DNA of 64,000 nucleotides from Pseudomonas sp. MRSN 12121 (GCF_000931465.1 NZ_CP010892.1:5975388-6039387), one strand, 5' to 3'. Shown: positions 1 to 9,327, numbered from the stretch's first letter. Made by a program: numbers and translations. Notes: generated by a model from the sequence alone, not told the origin.

Positions 1-2
1 CC

Positions 3-3000
3 CAGGCACAACTGCTGCTCCAGCAGCCCGGCAGCGGCGCCAAGCGTTACTGGGTGCTGCAGCTGGCCCCGGGCTTCATCCAGTCCCTGAGCCTGGGCCC
101 CGATCAGGGCACCCAGCCGATCTGGGCCATCGAAAACCGCCTGAGCCACAAGACCCTGGGTCGCGACAACGGCAGCCAGGCCCCGGTGACCACCGAGGAA
201 GTAGCCAATAGCGTGCTGGTGGCGCCCCTGGGCAACAGCGACTGGCAATTGCGTGGCCTGTTCGACGAGCGCGCGGTGATCGAGCAACTGTTGCCGGCAT
301 TCATCGCCAAATGCCTGCTCGGGCTGGCGTTTTCCCTGCTGCCGGTGATTGCGCTGCTGAACATGCGCCGGCGCCAACGCCAGTTGCACGAGGGCCGGCG
401 CCGCTACCAGGACATTTTCGAAGGCACCGGGGTGGCCCTCTGCGTGCTGGATATCTCCGGCCTGCCGGCGTTTCTCGACAAGGCGCAGTTGCATGACAGC
501 GAGCAGCTCAAGCGCTGGCTGGAAAACAACCCACAGCAGCGCCAGTCGCTGCTGGAAGAACTGCGTGTCACCGAGGTCAATCAGGTGGCCTTGCGGCTGC
601 TCAACGTCGACTCCTGTGAGCAGGCCTGGAAGCTGCTGATCGAAGGCAGCCCGCTCAACAGCAGCGCCATCGGCAACCAGCTGCTGGAGACCGTGATCAA
701 CCAGCATCGGCAGTTGGAGCTGGAAATCCGCCTCTGCGACGCCCAGGGCAACGACCAGCATCTGTGGCTGGTGCTGCGCCTGCCGGAAGATCCCGCCGAC
801 TATCGAGCGGTGATCCTCAGCATCAGCGATATCACCAGCCGCAAGCTCATCGAGCTGTCATTGCTGGAGCGCGAAGGCTTCTGGTCGGATGTGGTGCGCA
901 CCGTGCCGGACCACCTGTATGTGCAGGACGTCGTCAGCCAGCGGATGATTTTCAGCAACCACCACCTGGGCCAGACCCTCGGCTACAACAAGACCGAACT
1001 GCACCAGATGGGCGAGTACTTCTGGGAAATCCTCCTGCATCCGGAAGATGCCGATCTGTACCACCGCCTGCGCCAGGAACAGCGCCATGGCGGCTACCTG
1101 CAACTGTTGCAGTGCCACCTGCGCTTTCGCCACCGCAGCGGCCAGTGGCGGTGCTTCGATATCCGCGAGCAGGCCCTGGCGCGGGACAAGTACGACCAGG
1201 TCACGCGCATCATCGGCGTGGCCAAGGACATCACCGACCAGATCGAGGCCAGCGAATCCCTGCGTGACAGCGAGCGGCGCTATCGCATGCTCGCCGAAAG
1301 CATCAGCGACGTGATTTTCTCCACCAACAGCAAGATGGCCCTCAACTATGTCAGCCCTTCGGTACAGTCGGTGCTGGGCTATGACGTGGAGTGGATTTTC
1401 CAGAACGGCTGGCAATCGACCATCGCCAACCCGCAGCAGCTGACCGGCATCTACACCCTGATGGAGCGGATCGGCAAGGCCCTGGACAAGCCCGAGCAAC
1501 TGGCGCAACTGCGCAATCAGGTGCAGACCCAGCTGTTCCTGTTCGACTGCCTGCGGGCCGATGGCCGCAAGATTCCGATCGAGTTGCGCCTGGTGCTGGT
1601 CTGGGACGAGCACGGCGCCTTCGAAGGCGTGCTCGGGGTCGGCCGCGATATCAGCCAGCAGCGCCGCGCGGAAAAAGACCTGCGCATGGCCGCCACGGTA
1701 TTCGAGCATTCGACCTCGGCGATCCTGATCACCGACCCGGCCGGCTACATCGTCCAGGCCAACGAGGCGTTCAGCCGGGTCAGCGGCTACGCGGTGGCCC
1801 AGGTGCTCGACCAGTTGCCGAACATGCTCACCGTCGACGAACAACAGGAAGCCCACCTGCGCTATGTGCTCAAGCAGTTGCACCAGCACAGCACCTGGGA
1901 GGGCGAGGTCTGGCTCAAGCGCCGTAACGGCGAGCACTACCCGGCCTGGGTCGGCATTACCGCGGTGCTCGACGACGAAGGCGACCTGGCCAGCTATGTG
2001 TGCTTCTTCACCGACATCAGCGAACGCAAGGCCAGTGAACAGCGCATCCACCGCCTGGCCTACTACGACGCCCTGACTCACCTGCCCAACCGCACGCTGT
2101 TCCAGGACCGCCTGCACACCGCGCTGCAATCGGCGGAGCGGCAGAAGTCCTGGGTGGTGCTGATGTTCCTCGACCTGGACCGTTTCAAGCCGATCAACGA
2201 CTCCCTGGGCCATGCCGCGGGCGACCGCATGCTCAAGGACATGGCCACCCGCCTGCTCGACTGCGTCGACGATGACGACACCGTGGCGCGCATGGGCGGA
2301 GACGAATTCACCCTGCTCCTGCAACCGCGGGCCAGCCGTGAGATCGCCTTGAACCGGGCGATCCACGTCGCCGAACAGATTCTCGCCAGCCTGGTGAGGC
2401 CGTTCGTGCTCGAAGGCCGTGAATTCTTCGTCACCGCCAGTATCGGCATCGCCCTGAGCCCCCAGGACGGCAACGAGCTGAGCCAGTTGATGAAGAACGC
2501 CGACACCGCGATGTACCACGCCAAGGAGCGCGGCAAGAACAACTTCCAGTTCTACCAGGCCGACATGAACGCCAGCGCCCTGGAGCGCCTGGAACTGGAA
2601 AGCGACCTGCGCCACGCCCTGGAGCAGCAGGAATTCATCCTCTACTACCAGCCGCAATTCAGCGGCGACGGCAAGCGCCTGACCGGCGCCGAGGCCCTGC
2701 TGCGCTGGCGCCATCCACGGCGCGGCCTGGTGCCGCCGGGGGACTTCATCCCGGTGCTCGAGGAGCTGGGGCTGGTGGTGGATGTCGGCGACTGGGTGAT
2801 CGGCGAAGCCTGTCGCCAGCTCAAGGCCTGGCACCAGGCCAAGGTCCGGGTGCCGAAGGTGTCGGTGAACATCTCGGCCCGGCAGTTCTCCGATGGCCAG
2901 CTGGGCACGCGCATCGCCACCATCCTCAAGGACACCGGCCTGCCGCCGGCCTGCCTGGAGCTGGAACTGACCGAAAGTATCCTGATGCGCGAAGTCAGCG

Positions 3001-3368
3001 AGGCGATGCACATTCTCGACGGGCTGAAGAACCTCGGCCTGAGCATCGCGGTCGACGACTTCGGCACCGGCTATTCATCGCTGAACTACCTCAAGCAGTT
3101 CCCCATCGATGTGTTGAAGATCGACCGCACCTTCGTCGATGGCCTGCCCTCCGGCGAGCAGGACGCGCAGATCGCCCGCGCCATCATCGCCATGGCCCAC
3201 AGCCTGAACCTGGCGGTGATCGCCGAGGGCGTGGAAACCCATGAGCAACTGGACTTCCTGCGCGAGCACGGCTGCGACGAAGTGCAGGGCTACCTGTTCG
3301 GCCGCCCGATGCCGGCCAACAGTTTCGAAGGGCAATTCAGCAACGACGCGCTGTTCATGTTTGATTAG
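3..3368 (+). CDS. morA: PAS-GGDEF-EAL c-di-GMP enzyme, MorA-like (5' end cut off by window)
   Basis: A membrane-bound sensor protein with cyclic-di-GMP synthase and phosphodiesterase domains. The frame is open to the left window edge, so the N-terminus is missing. Visible in order: the end of an extracytoplasmic sensor region, one membrane helix (about residues 85-105 of the visible part, followed by RRRQRQ), several PAS/PAC sensor domains, GGDEF (motif intact at 2295-2309) and EAL (EALLRW intact, from 2691; DDFGTGYSS also present). No RxxD inhibitory site is visible just before GGDEF. Both catalytic motifs are intact, so dual activity is possible. The neighbour glyA matches the morA-glyA order I recall in P. 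aeruginosa, where MorA controls motility and biofilm. The family call is secure; the name rests on synteny. Confidence 0.85.
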   Translation, partial: QAQLLLQQPGSGAKRYWVLQLAPGFIQSLSLGPDQGTQPIWAIENRLSHKTLGRDNGSQAPVTTEEVANSVLVAPLGNSDWQLRGLFDERAVIEQLLPAFIAKCLLGLAFSLLPVIALLNMRRRQRQLHEGRRRYQDIFEGTGVALCVLDISGLPAFLDKAQLHDSEQLKRWLENNPQQRQSLLEELRVTEVNQVALRLLNVDSCEQAWKLLIEGSPLNSSAIGNQLLETVINQHRQLELEIRLCDAQGNDQHLWLVLRLPEDPADYRAVILSISDITSRKLIELSLLEREGFWSDVVRTVPDHLYVQDVVSQRMIFSNHHLGQTLGYNKTELHQMGEYFWEILLHPEDADLYHRLRQEQRHGGYLQLLQCHLRFRHRSGQWRCFDIREQALARDKYDQVTRIIGVAKDITDQIEASESLRDSERRYRMLAESISDVIFSTNSKMALNYVSPSVQSVLGYDVEWIFQNGWQSTIANPQQLTGIYTLMERIGKALDKPEQLAQLRNQVQTQLFLFDCLRADGRKIPIELRLVLVWDEHGAFEGVLGVGRDISQQRRAEKDLRMAATVFEHSTSAILITDPAGYIVQANEAFSRVSGYAVAQVLDQLPNMLTVDEQQEAHLRYVLKQLHQHSTWEGEVWLKRRNGEHYPAWVGITAVLDDEGDLASYVCFFTDISERKASEQRIHRLAYYDALTHLPNRTLFQDRLHTALQSAERQKSWVVLMFLDLDRFKPINDSLGHAAGDRMLKDMATRLLDCVDDDDTVARMGGDEFTLLLQPRASREIALNRAIHVAEQILASLVRPFVLEGREFFVTASIGIALSPQDGNELSQLMKNADTAMYHAKERGKNNFQFYQADMNASALERLELESDLRHALEQQEFILYYQPQFSGDGKRLTGAEALLRWRHPRRGLVPPGDFIPVLEELGLVVDVGDWVIGEACRQLKAWHQAKVRVPKVSVNISARQFSDGQLGTRIATILKDTGLPPACLELELTESILMREVSEAMHILDGLKNLGLSIAVDDFGTGYSSLNYLKQFPIDVLKIDRTFVDGLPSGEQDAQIARAIIAMAHSLNLAVIAEGVETHEQLDFLREHGCDEVQGYLFGRPMPANSFEGQFSNDALFMFD

Positions 3369-3380
3369 AAGCGGCGCCAA

Positions 3381-3460
3381 GCTTCAGGCGACGAGCGGCA
3401 AGATCGGAGCCGTTCGCCTGCAGGTTTCTAGCTCGCGGCTTGTGGCTTGTCGCTTGAAGC
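3381..3460. repeat. Imperfect inverted repeat between morA and glyA
   Basis: GCTTCAGGCGACGAGCGGCAAG (first 20 bases at 3381-3400) is approximately the reverse complement of 3439-3460, which ends GTCGCTTGAAGC, with a loop of about 36 bases. It could be a REP-like element or a weak terminator for the upstream gene; there is no T-run. Confidence 0.4.
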
Positions 3461-3554
3461 CGATTCGCGTGCGACATGATGTCCTTTCATATGTCATCTA
3501 AAAGCCGTTGAGTTAGAATGCCCCCCTTTTCTGCCCCGATCCTTGAGGACCGCC

Positions 3555-4808
3555 ATGTTCAGCCGTGATTTGACTATTGCCAAGTACGACGCCGATCTCT
3601 TTGCCGCCATGGAGCAAGAAGCCCTGCGCCAGGAAGAGCACATTGAGCTGATCGCTTCGGAAAACTACACCAGCCCAGCGGTGATGGAAGCTCAAGGCTC
3701 GGTACTGACCAACAAATACGCCGAAGGTTACCCAGGCAAGCGTTACTACGGCGGTTGCGAATACGTCGACGTGGTCGAGCAGCTGGCCATCGACCGCGCC
3801 AAGGAACTGTTCGGCGCCGACTACGCCAACGTCCAGCCGCACGCGGGCTCGCAAGCCAACTCGGCCGTTTACCTGGCCCTGCTGTCGGCCGGCGACACCA
3901 TCCTGGGCATGAGCCTGGCCCACGGCGGTCACCTGACCCACGGCGCTGGCGTTTCCTCCTCCGGCAAGCTGTACAACGCCGTGCAGTACGGCATCGACGC
4001 CAATGGCCTGATCGACTACGACGAAGTCGAGCGCCTGGCCCTCGAGCACAAGCCGAAAATGATCGTGGCCGGTTTCTCTGCCTACTCGCAGATCCTGGAC
4101 TTCCCACGCTTCCGCGAAATCGCCGACAAGGTCGGTGCCTACCTGTTCGTCGACATGGCCCACGTTGCGGGCCTGGTTGCCGCTGGCATCTACCCGAACC
4201 CGGTGCCATTCGCCGACGTGGTGACCACCACTACCCACAAGACCCTGCGCGGTCCGCGTGGCGGCCTGATCCTGGCTCGCGCCAACGCCGAGATCGAGAA
4301 GAAGCTGAACTCCGCGGTGTTCCCGGGCGCCCAGGGCGGCCCGCTGGAGCACGTGATCGCAGCCAAGGCGATCTGCTTCAAGGAAGCGCTGCAGCCTGAG
4401 TTCAAGGCCTACCAGCAACAAGTGGTGAAGAACGCCCAGGCCATGGCCGGCGTGTTCATCGAGCGCGGTTTCGACGTAGTTTCCGGCGGCACTCAGAACC
4501 ACCTGTTCCTGCTGTCGCTGATCAAGCAGGAAATCTCCGGTAAGGACGCCGATGCCGCCCTGGGCAAAGCGTTCATCACCGTGAACAAGAACTCCGTGCC
4601 AAACGACCCACGCTCCCCGTTCGTCACTTCCGGCCTGCGCTTCGGTACTCCGGCCGTGACCACTCGCGGCTTCAAGGAAGCCGAGTGCAAGGAACTGGCT
4701 GGCTGGATCTGCGACATCCTGGCTGACCTGAACAACGAAGCGGTGATCGACGCCGTTCGCGAGAAAGTCAAAGCCATCTGCAAGAAGCTGCCGGTATACG
4801 GCGCCTGA
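3555..4808 (+). CDS. glyA: Serine hydroxymethyltransferase
   Basis: PLP enzyme that interconverts serine and glycine and charges tetrahydrofolate with a one-carbon unit in the cytosol. It is 417 residues long, the usual family length. The PLP lysine lies in the block TTTTHKTLRGPRGG, and the N-terminal IELIASENYTS signature is intact. The ATG at 3555 is preceded by TGAGGA at 3544-3549; an in-frame TTG at 3543 would leave no room for a ribosome binding site. It is monocistronic and ends in a strong terminator. Pseudomonads often carry several glyA copies, and synteny suggests this is the one called glyA3 in PAO1. Confidence 0.97.
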   Translation: MFSRDLTIAKYDADLFAAMEQEALRQEEHIELIASENYTSPAVMEAQGSVLTNKYAEGYPGKRYYGGCEYVDVVEQLAIDRAKELFGADYANVQPHAGSQANSAVYLALLSAGDTILGMSLAHGGHLTHGAGVSSSGKLYNAVQYGIDANGLIDYDEVERLALEHKPKMIVAGFSAYSQILDFPRFREIADKVGAYLFVDMAHVAGLVAAGIYPNPVPFADVVTTTTHKTLRGPRGGLILARANAEIEKKLNSAVFPGAQGGPLEHVIAAKAICFKEALQPEFKAYQQQVVKNAQAMAGVFIERGFDVVSGGTQNHLFLLSLIKQEISGKDADAALGKAFITVNKNSVPNDPRSPFVTSGLRFGTPAVTTRGFKEAECKELAGWICDILADLNNEAVIDAVREKVKAICKKLPVYGA

Positions 4809-4830
4809 TTCGCAGAACGCAGCATGAAAA

Positions 4831-4857
4831 GCCCGGCCTCAGCGCCGGGCTTTTTTT
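4831..4857 (+). terminator. Rho-independent terminator of glyA
   Basis: GCCCGGC / GCCGGGC stem (4831-4837 and 4844-4850), six-base loop, followed by seven T residues. Confidence 0.9.
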
Positions 4858-4919
4858 CGCCTGCGATTTGTCTGGCCCGGACTTTGTAGCCAAGGGTGCG
4901 ATGATGGGAGCCGCACCAC

Positions 4920-5014
4920 TGGTCAGACCGGTCATGCCAATTTTCTGAAACACTCTTGTGCTAGCGGGAAAATCGGGCATAGACTGCGCCTGCACTGGAC
5001 ATACCGGTAAGACC
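4920..5014. promoter_or_regulatory. Two GGT-N3-ACC dyads, candidate GntR/FCD operators
   Basis: GGTCAGACC at 4921-4929 and GGTAAGACC at 5006-5014 lie 85 bp apart (about eight helical turns) upstream of the symporter gene starting at 5084. TGGTC-N-GACCA and TTGGTaagACCAA forms are typical operators of FadR/PdhR/LldR-type FCD regulators. Two such regulators are encoded directly downstream. The assignment is inferred from motif form and position. Confidence 0.5.
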
Positions 5015-5083
5015 ACAATAATTAAGTCCCCCATCCGATGCGCTCCGCGCACGGCAGCCGGGACACCGACCAGGATCCCTCCC

Positions 5084-6400
5084 ATGCTCAGATGGTGCTC
5101 GCGTTCGATTTTCCTCCAGGTAGTCCTCGGACTGATGCTCGGCATCGTGTGCGGACTGACACTTCCCGAATACTCCTCGCAACTCAAGCCACTGGGCGAT
5201 GCCTTCATCAAGCTGATCAAGATGCTGATTGGCCTGATCGTCTTCTGCGTGGTGGTCAGTGGCATCTCCGGCGCCGGCGATCTGAAAAAGGTCGGGCGCA
5301 TCGGCCTCAAATCCGTCATCTACTTCGAAGTCCTGACCACCATCGCCCTGGTGATCGGCCTGGTCTTCGCCTTCACCACCGGCATCGGCAGCGGCGCCAA
5401 CATCCACCTGGAGCAGCTGTCCACCGCCGACATGGGCGACATCGCCCAGCGCGGCCAGCACCTGCACGGTACTTCCGAATTCCTGATGGGGCTGATCCCC
5501 AACTCGGTGCTCGGCGCCTTCGCGGAAAACAACATCCTCCAGGTGCTGCTGTTCTCCGTACTGTTCGGCAGCGCGCTGAACCTGGTGGGCGAAGCCGCTT
5601 CCGGCATCTCGCGGCTGATCAATGAACTCAGCCACATCATCTTTCGCATCATGGGCATGATCGTGCGCCTGGCGCCGATCGGCGTGTTCGGCGCCATCGC
5701 CTTCACCACCAGCAAATACGGCCTGGACTCGCTCCAGCACCTGGGCAGCCTGGTAGGCCTGTTCTACCTGACCTGCTTCGCCTTCGTGGCGATCATTCTC
5801 GGCCTGGTGATGCGCTGCTCCGGCCTGCGCATGCTGCCGTTCCTCAAGTACCTGCGCGAAGAACTGCTGATCGTGCTCGGCACCGCCTCCTCCGACGCCG
5901 TACTGCCACAGATCATGCGCAAACTGGAGCACCTGGGCATCGGCAGCTCGACGGTCGGCCTGGTGATCCCCACGGGTTACTCGTTCAACCTCGACGGCTT
6001 CTCGATCTACCTGACCCTGGCCATCGTCTTCATTGCCAATGCCACGGGCACGCCCCTGTCGATGTCCGATCTGCTGACCATCCTGCTGGTGTCGTTGATC
6101 ACCTCCAAGGGCGCCCACGGGATACCCGGCTCGGCGCTGGTGATCCTCGCCGCGACCCTGACCGCGATCCCCGCCATTCCGGTGGTGGGCCTGGTCCTGG
6201 TACTGGCGGTGGACTGGTTCATGGGCATCGGCCGGGCGCTGACCAACCTGATCGGCAACTGCGTCGCCACCGTGGCCATTGCCCGCTGGGAAAGAGACAT
6301 CGATATCCAGCGCGCCAACAAAGTCTTGAGCGGCCAGCAAGGCTATGGTTTCCAACCGCGCAAACCGCTGCCCGGCGTGCACCAGCAGCAGGAGTTCTGA
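5084..6400 (+). CDS. Dicarboxylate/amino acid:cation symporter (DAACS family, DctA/GltP-like)
   Basis: Inner-membrane secondary transporter of 438 residues with the family's multiple hydrophobic segments. It shows the substrate/cation signature region near VIPTGYSFNLDG (compare NxDGT in DctA) and a serine-rich hairpin TASSDAVLP. The ATG at 5084 is preceded by AGGAT; an upstream extension of the frame has no start with a good ribosome site. It likely imports a C4-dicarboxylate or acidic amino acid; the exact substrate cannot be read from sequence. It leads a probable three-gene unit with two FCD regulators (84 and 45 bp gaps), and GGT-N3-ACC dyads upstream suggest control by them. Confidence 0.88.
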   Translation: MLRWCSRSIFLQVVLGLMLGIVCGLTLPEYSSQLKPLGDAFIKLIKMLIGLIVFCVVVSGISGAGDLKKVGRIGLKSVIYFEVLTTIALVIGLVFAFTTGIGSGANIHLEQLSTADMGDIAQRGQHLHGTSEFLMGLIPNSVLGAFAENNILQVLLFSVLFGSALNLVGEAASGISRLINELSHIIFRIMGMIVRLAPIGVFGAIAFTTSKYGLDSLQHLGSLVGLFYLTCFAFVAIILGLVMRCSGLRMLPFLKYLREELLIVLGTASSDAVLPQIMRKLEHLGIGSSTVGLVIPTGYSFNLDGFSIYLTLAIVFIANATGTPLSMSDLLTILLVSLITSKGAHGIPGSALVILAATLTAIPAIPVVGLVLVLAVDWFMGIGRALTNLIGNCVATVAIARWERDIDIQRANKVLSGQQGYGFQPRKPLPGVHQQQEF

Positions 6401-6484
6401 GGCCATGCCTTGTGCCTGTAGCCGGCAGGCACAACAATCTGCGCCTGCCATGGGCCTCATCCGCGATATTCCAGGGAGTGAACA

Positions 6485-7189
6485 GTGATCACCTCGTCAA
6501 CGGTTGTAAATTCAGTGGTAGAAAAGCTGCGAGCAGCCTTGGCCCGCGGCCAATGGCGCTCCGGCGACATGCTGCCAGGGCAGCGTGAGCTGGCCGAGCA
6601 GCTGGGTATCAGCCGTCCGAGCCTGCGTGAGGCCGTGACCGTTCTGGAAACCCTGGGCCTGGTGCGCTCCATGCCGGGCAAAGGCGTGGTGGTGCTGGAG
6701 GCCAGCCTCAACGAACAACCGGTCGGCGACAGCGGTGTGGCCGGTGCCAGCCTCGAGGACGTGCTGCAACTGCGCTACACCCTCGAGCCGTTCATCGTCG
6801 GCCTGGTGGCGCAATCCATCAGCAGCAAGGAAGTGGGCCAGTTGCGCCTGACCCTGATGGACATGCGCGAAGCCCTGGAAGCCAACGACAGCGAAGCCGG
6901 CATGAACGCCTATATCGCCTTCCATGAAGAGCTGTTCGCCCTGACGTCCAACCCGATCTTCCAGAACGTGGTGCAACAGACCGGCAATGCCCTGAAGCAG
7001 AGCGCGGAAATCCTGCGCAACTCTCCCGAGCACCTGGCCGAACGCCTGGAGGAAAACGAAGCGGTGGTCCGGGCGATCCGCAACAAGAACAGCGCGCTGG
7101 CCAGTGCCGAAATGCGTCGGCATATCCTGCGGGAAGGCCAGCGCATGGGCATCGAGCTGAACATCCCGGACGACCATCTGGGCAATTGA
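6485..7189 (+). CDS. FadR/GntR-family transcriptional regulator (FCD domain)
   Basis: 234-residue DNA-binding regulator. It has an N-terminal winged helix-turn-helix (about residues 8-70, with LPGQRELAEQLGISRPSLREA) and a C-terminal all-helical FCD ligand domain with metal-binding histidines (FHEELF, RRHILREG). FCD members usually sense a carboxylic acid. The start is GTG at 6485 with GGGAGTGA just upstream. It lies 84 bp after the symporter and before a second FCD regulator, so it probably controls uptake or use of the symporter substrate. Confidence 0.88.
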   Translation: MITSSTVVNSVVEKLRAALARGQWRSGDMLPGQRELAEQLGISRPSLREAVTVLETLGLVRSMPGKGVVVLEASLNEQPVGDSGVAGASLEDVLQLRYTLEPFIVGLVAQSISSKEVGQLRLTLMDMREALEANDSEAGMNAYIAFHEELFALTSNPIFQNVVQQTGNALKQSAEILRNSPEHLAERLEENEAVVRAIRNKNSALASAEMRRHILREGQRMGIELNIPDDHLGN

Positions 7190-7234
7190 GCCTCACCCAC
7201 ACCTTCGCATCGGTAACCGGACTGGAGACAGGCC

Positions 7235-7945
7235 ATGGCCAGCTACGCCTTGAACAAACTCGCCTTCCCCCTCGCCGAGGCCCGGCCACGGCGCCGCTCG
7301 GGTGAAAGGAAACTCTTGGTCGACGATGTCTATCCGCAGATTTTCGACGCCATTCTCGAACAGCGCATCGCCCCCGCCAGCCGCTTCACCGAAGACAGCC
7401 TGGGCGAGATCTTCGGCGTCAGTCGCAGCATCATTCGCCAGGTCCTGGCGCGGCTGTCGCATCAGCAGGTGATCATCCTGCGGCCCAACCACCGGCCTCA
7501 GGTCGCGGCCCCGGACCATGAGCAGACGCGGCAGATCCTGCACGCCCGACGCCTGACGGAAATCACCCTGGTGCGCCTGGCTTGCCAGCAACCCGCACCG
7601 CGCGACCTGAAGCGCCTGCGGGAGTTGATCGCCGGCGAACGCGACTGCATCGACCGCGGCCTGCGGGGCCCGGCGATCCGGCTGTCCGGGGAGTTTCACC
7701 TGCAATTGGCGGAAGTGGCCGGTAACGCGCCGCTGGCGCATTTCCTCGGCAGCCTGGTGCCGCTGACCTCGCTGGCGATCGCCCACCACGAAACCCGCGC
7801 GTGCAGCCACTGCGCCTGGCAGGAACACACGGCGATCGTCGATGCCATCGAGGACGGGGACGTCAAGACCGCGGTCGGCTTGATGACCGGGCATCTGGAT
7901 CACCTGGAAGAGCGGTTGCTCAAGGCCAGTGCGGGGGCGAAGTAA
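7235..7945 (+). CDS. GntR-family transcriptional regulator (FCD domain), second copy
   Basis: 236 residues: winged helix with FTEDSLGEIFGVSRSIIRQVLARL (about residues 45-68), then an FCD domain (SGEFHLQLAEVAGN, histidines HHETRACSHC near the ligand pocket, MTGHLDHLEERL). The ATG follows GGAG at a good distance. It is a distant paralogue of the preceding regulator, not a duplicate: residues differ through most of the length. Two FCD regulators in tandem beside one transporter is uncommon; they may respond to different acids or one may act on distant genes. Confidence 0.86.
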   Translation: MASYALNKLAFPLAEARPRRRSGERKLLVDDVYPQIFDAILEQRIAPASRFTEDSLGEIFGVSRSIIRQVLARLSHQQVIILRPNHRPQVAAPDHEQTRQILHARRLTEITLVRLACQQPAPRDLKRLRELIAGERDCIDRGLRGPAIRLSGEFHLQLAEVAGNAPLAHFLGSLVPLTSLAIAHHETRACSHCAWQEHTAIVDAIEDGDVKTAVGLMTGHLDHLEERLLKASAGAK

Positions 7946-7955
7946 CCAGACACTG

Positions 7956-7988
7956 AGGCTCGCCCCTACAGGTTTCAGGGGCGAGCCT
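7956..7988. terminator. Hairpin between convergent genes
   Basis: Perfect 12-bp arms AGGCTCGCCCCT (7956-7967) and AGGGGCGAGCCT (7977-7988) with a nine-base loop sit between the stops of two convergent genes. There is no T-run, so a hairpin barrier rather than a classical intrinsic terminator. Confidence 0.55.
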
Positions 7989-8021
7989 GCTAGCGATAAC
8001 GCCGCTACAGACGGTAAGCCG

Positions 8022-8996
8022 CTACTGCCCCGCCATTCGCGCGAACCCTGCGCGAATCTTCTCTTCCGGCAGATCGTCGGCAATGAACACGATCACGCTT
8101 TCCCGCGTCTCGCCTGCGGCCCATTCGCTGTCCCAGTCGAAACCGTACAGCTTGAGCACGCCCTGGAACACCAGGCGCCGCGGCTCGTCGGCGATGTTCA
8201 GCACGCCCTTGTAGCGCAGCAGTTGCTTGCCGTGTTCTTCCAGCAACGCGTTCATGAACTCGCTGAGCCGGTCGATATCCAGCGGCGCGTCGGTGCGCAG
8301 CACCAGGCTGGAAATGCGGTCGAGGGAAGGCGCCTTGCTCACCGGGCGCAAGCTGAGGCCTCCCCCGAGGTCGGCATTCAGGTTGAACCCCCGCACATCC
8401 AGCAGCTCGGCCAGATCGATCCGGCCATGCTCGACCACACGGATCGGCGCCCGGCGGTTGATGCGGGTCAGGCGTTCGCTCAACGCAGTGAAGCTCGGTT
8501 CGTCCACCAGGTCGCGCTTGCTCACCAGCAGGCGGTCGGCGAAGCCGATCTGGGCCTGGGCGATGGTCTGGGTCAGGTGGTGCTCGGCGTGCTTGGCGTC
8601 CACCAGGGTGATGATGCCGTCGAGGATGTAGCGCTCGCGCAGCTCTTCGTCGATGAAGAAGGTCTGGGCCACGGGCGCCGGGTCGGCCAGCCCGGTGCAT
8701 TCGATCACCAGCCGGTCGAAGGCGATTTCGCCACTGTCCAGCCGCTCCAGCAGCAAGAACAGCGCCTTGGTCAGGTCGGTGTGGATGGTGCAGCAGACGC
8801 AGCCATTGGACAGCGTCATGACTTGCACCGGCTCGTCGCCCAGCAACTGGGTGTCGATGCCGGCATCGCTGAATTCGTTTTCGATCACGGCGATTTTCAG
8901 GCCGTGCTCGGCCTTGAGCAGGTGGCGCAGCAAGGTGGTCTTGCCGGCACCGAGGAAACCGCTGAGGACGGTGACGGGGATTGGGGACAGCGACAT
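8022..8996 (-). CDS. yjiA: CobW/YjiA-family metal-binding GTPase
   Basis: 324-residue G3E-class P-loop GTPase. Walker A is GFLGAGKTT near the N-terminus, the metal-binding CxCC motif is GCVCCTI, and the guanine-specificity segment is SKRD. A C-terminal CobW_C-type domain follows. The MSLSPIP start is preferred because GGGAGA sits seven bases upstream; an ATG twelve bases earlier lies over that site. In E. coli yjiA is the last gene of the btsT(yjiY)-yjiX-yjiA operon, and the same three genes run here in that order. The role is probably metal handling or insertion; the client is unknown. Confidence 0.92.
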   Translation of the reverse strand: MSLSPIPVTVLSGFLGAGKTTLLRHLLKAEHGLKIAVIENEFSDAGIDTQLLGDEPVQVMTLSNGCVCCTIHTDLTKALFLLLERLDSGEIAFDRLVIECTGLADPAPVAQTFFIDEELRERYILDGIITLVDAKHAEHHLTQTIAQAQIGFADRLLVSKRDLVDEPSFTALSERLTRINRRAPIRVVEHGRIDLAELLDVRGFNLNADLGGGLSLRPVSKAPSLDRISSLVLRTDAPLDIDRLSEFMNALLEEHGKQLLRYKGVLNIADEPRRLVFQGVLKLYGFDWDSEWAAGETRESVIVFIADDLPEEKIRAGFARMAGQ

Positions 8997-9020
8997 AACA
9001 TCTCCCATGTGCAGAAAAGA

Positions 9021-9090
9021 CTGTAGGAGCCCGGCTAGCCGGCGATGGCGTCCTGAAGATCGCTATCGCCGGCCAGCCGGGCTCCTACAG
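9021..9090. repeat. REPIN (inverted REP pair, CCGGCTAGCCGGC type)
   Basis: Two near-perfect inverted arms, 9021-9050 (CTGTAGGAGCCCGGCTAGCC...) and 9061-9090, separated by ten bases. The outer TGTAGGAGC is shared with the other REPs here, but the inner stem differs, so this is a distinct subfamily. It lies inside the btsT-yjiX-yjiA transcription unit, between yjiX and yjiA. Confidence 0.85.
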
Positions 9091-9115
9091 TAGGGTGTTG
9101 CTCAATGGTCTTGCT

Positions 9116-9313
9116 TCAACAGCATTTCGGTCCGGACTTGCCGCCGTATCGAGCTTCCTGGCGCTCCCGGAAGAACGCCTCGTAGCTCATCACCGGCTTG
9201 TCCGGGTGTTGGGTCTGCATATGCTCGACGTAGTTGTCGTAGTCGGGCATGCCGACCATCAGGCGTGCGGCCTGACCGAGGTATTTACCGAGGCGACTCA
9301 GGTCATTGAACAC
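9116..9313 (-). CDS. yjiX: YbdD/YjiX family small protein (DUF466)
   Basis: 65-residue cytosolic protein found almost always next to CstA/BtsT-type transporters. It has the family pattern MVGMPDYDNYVEHMQTQHP and a conserved FFRERQEARYG, ending in KCC. Only 14 bases separate it from the upstream transporter gene, so it is surely cotranscribed. Its biochemical function is not established; an accessory role to the transporter is assumed. Confidence 0.9.
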   Translation of the reverse strand: MFNDLSRLGKYLGQAARLMVGMPDYDNYVEHMQTQHPDKPVMSYEAFFRERQEARYGGKSGPKCC

Positions 9314-9327
9314 GATGGCAGTCCTCG

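Noticed and set aside
858..3011. 717-codon minus-strand frame opposite morA
   Set aside because: GC-rich antisense frame without motifs; typical shadow of a well-expressed high-GC gene.
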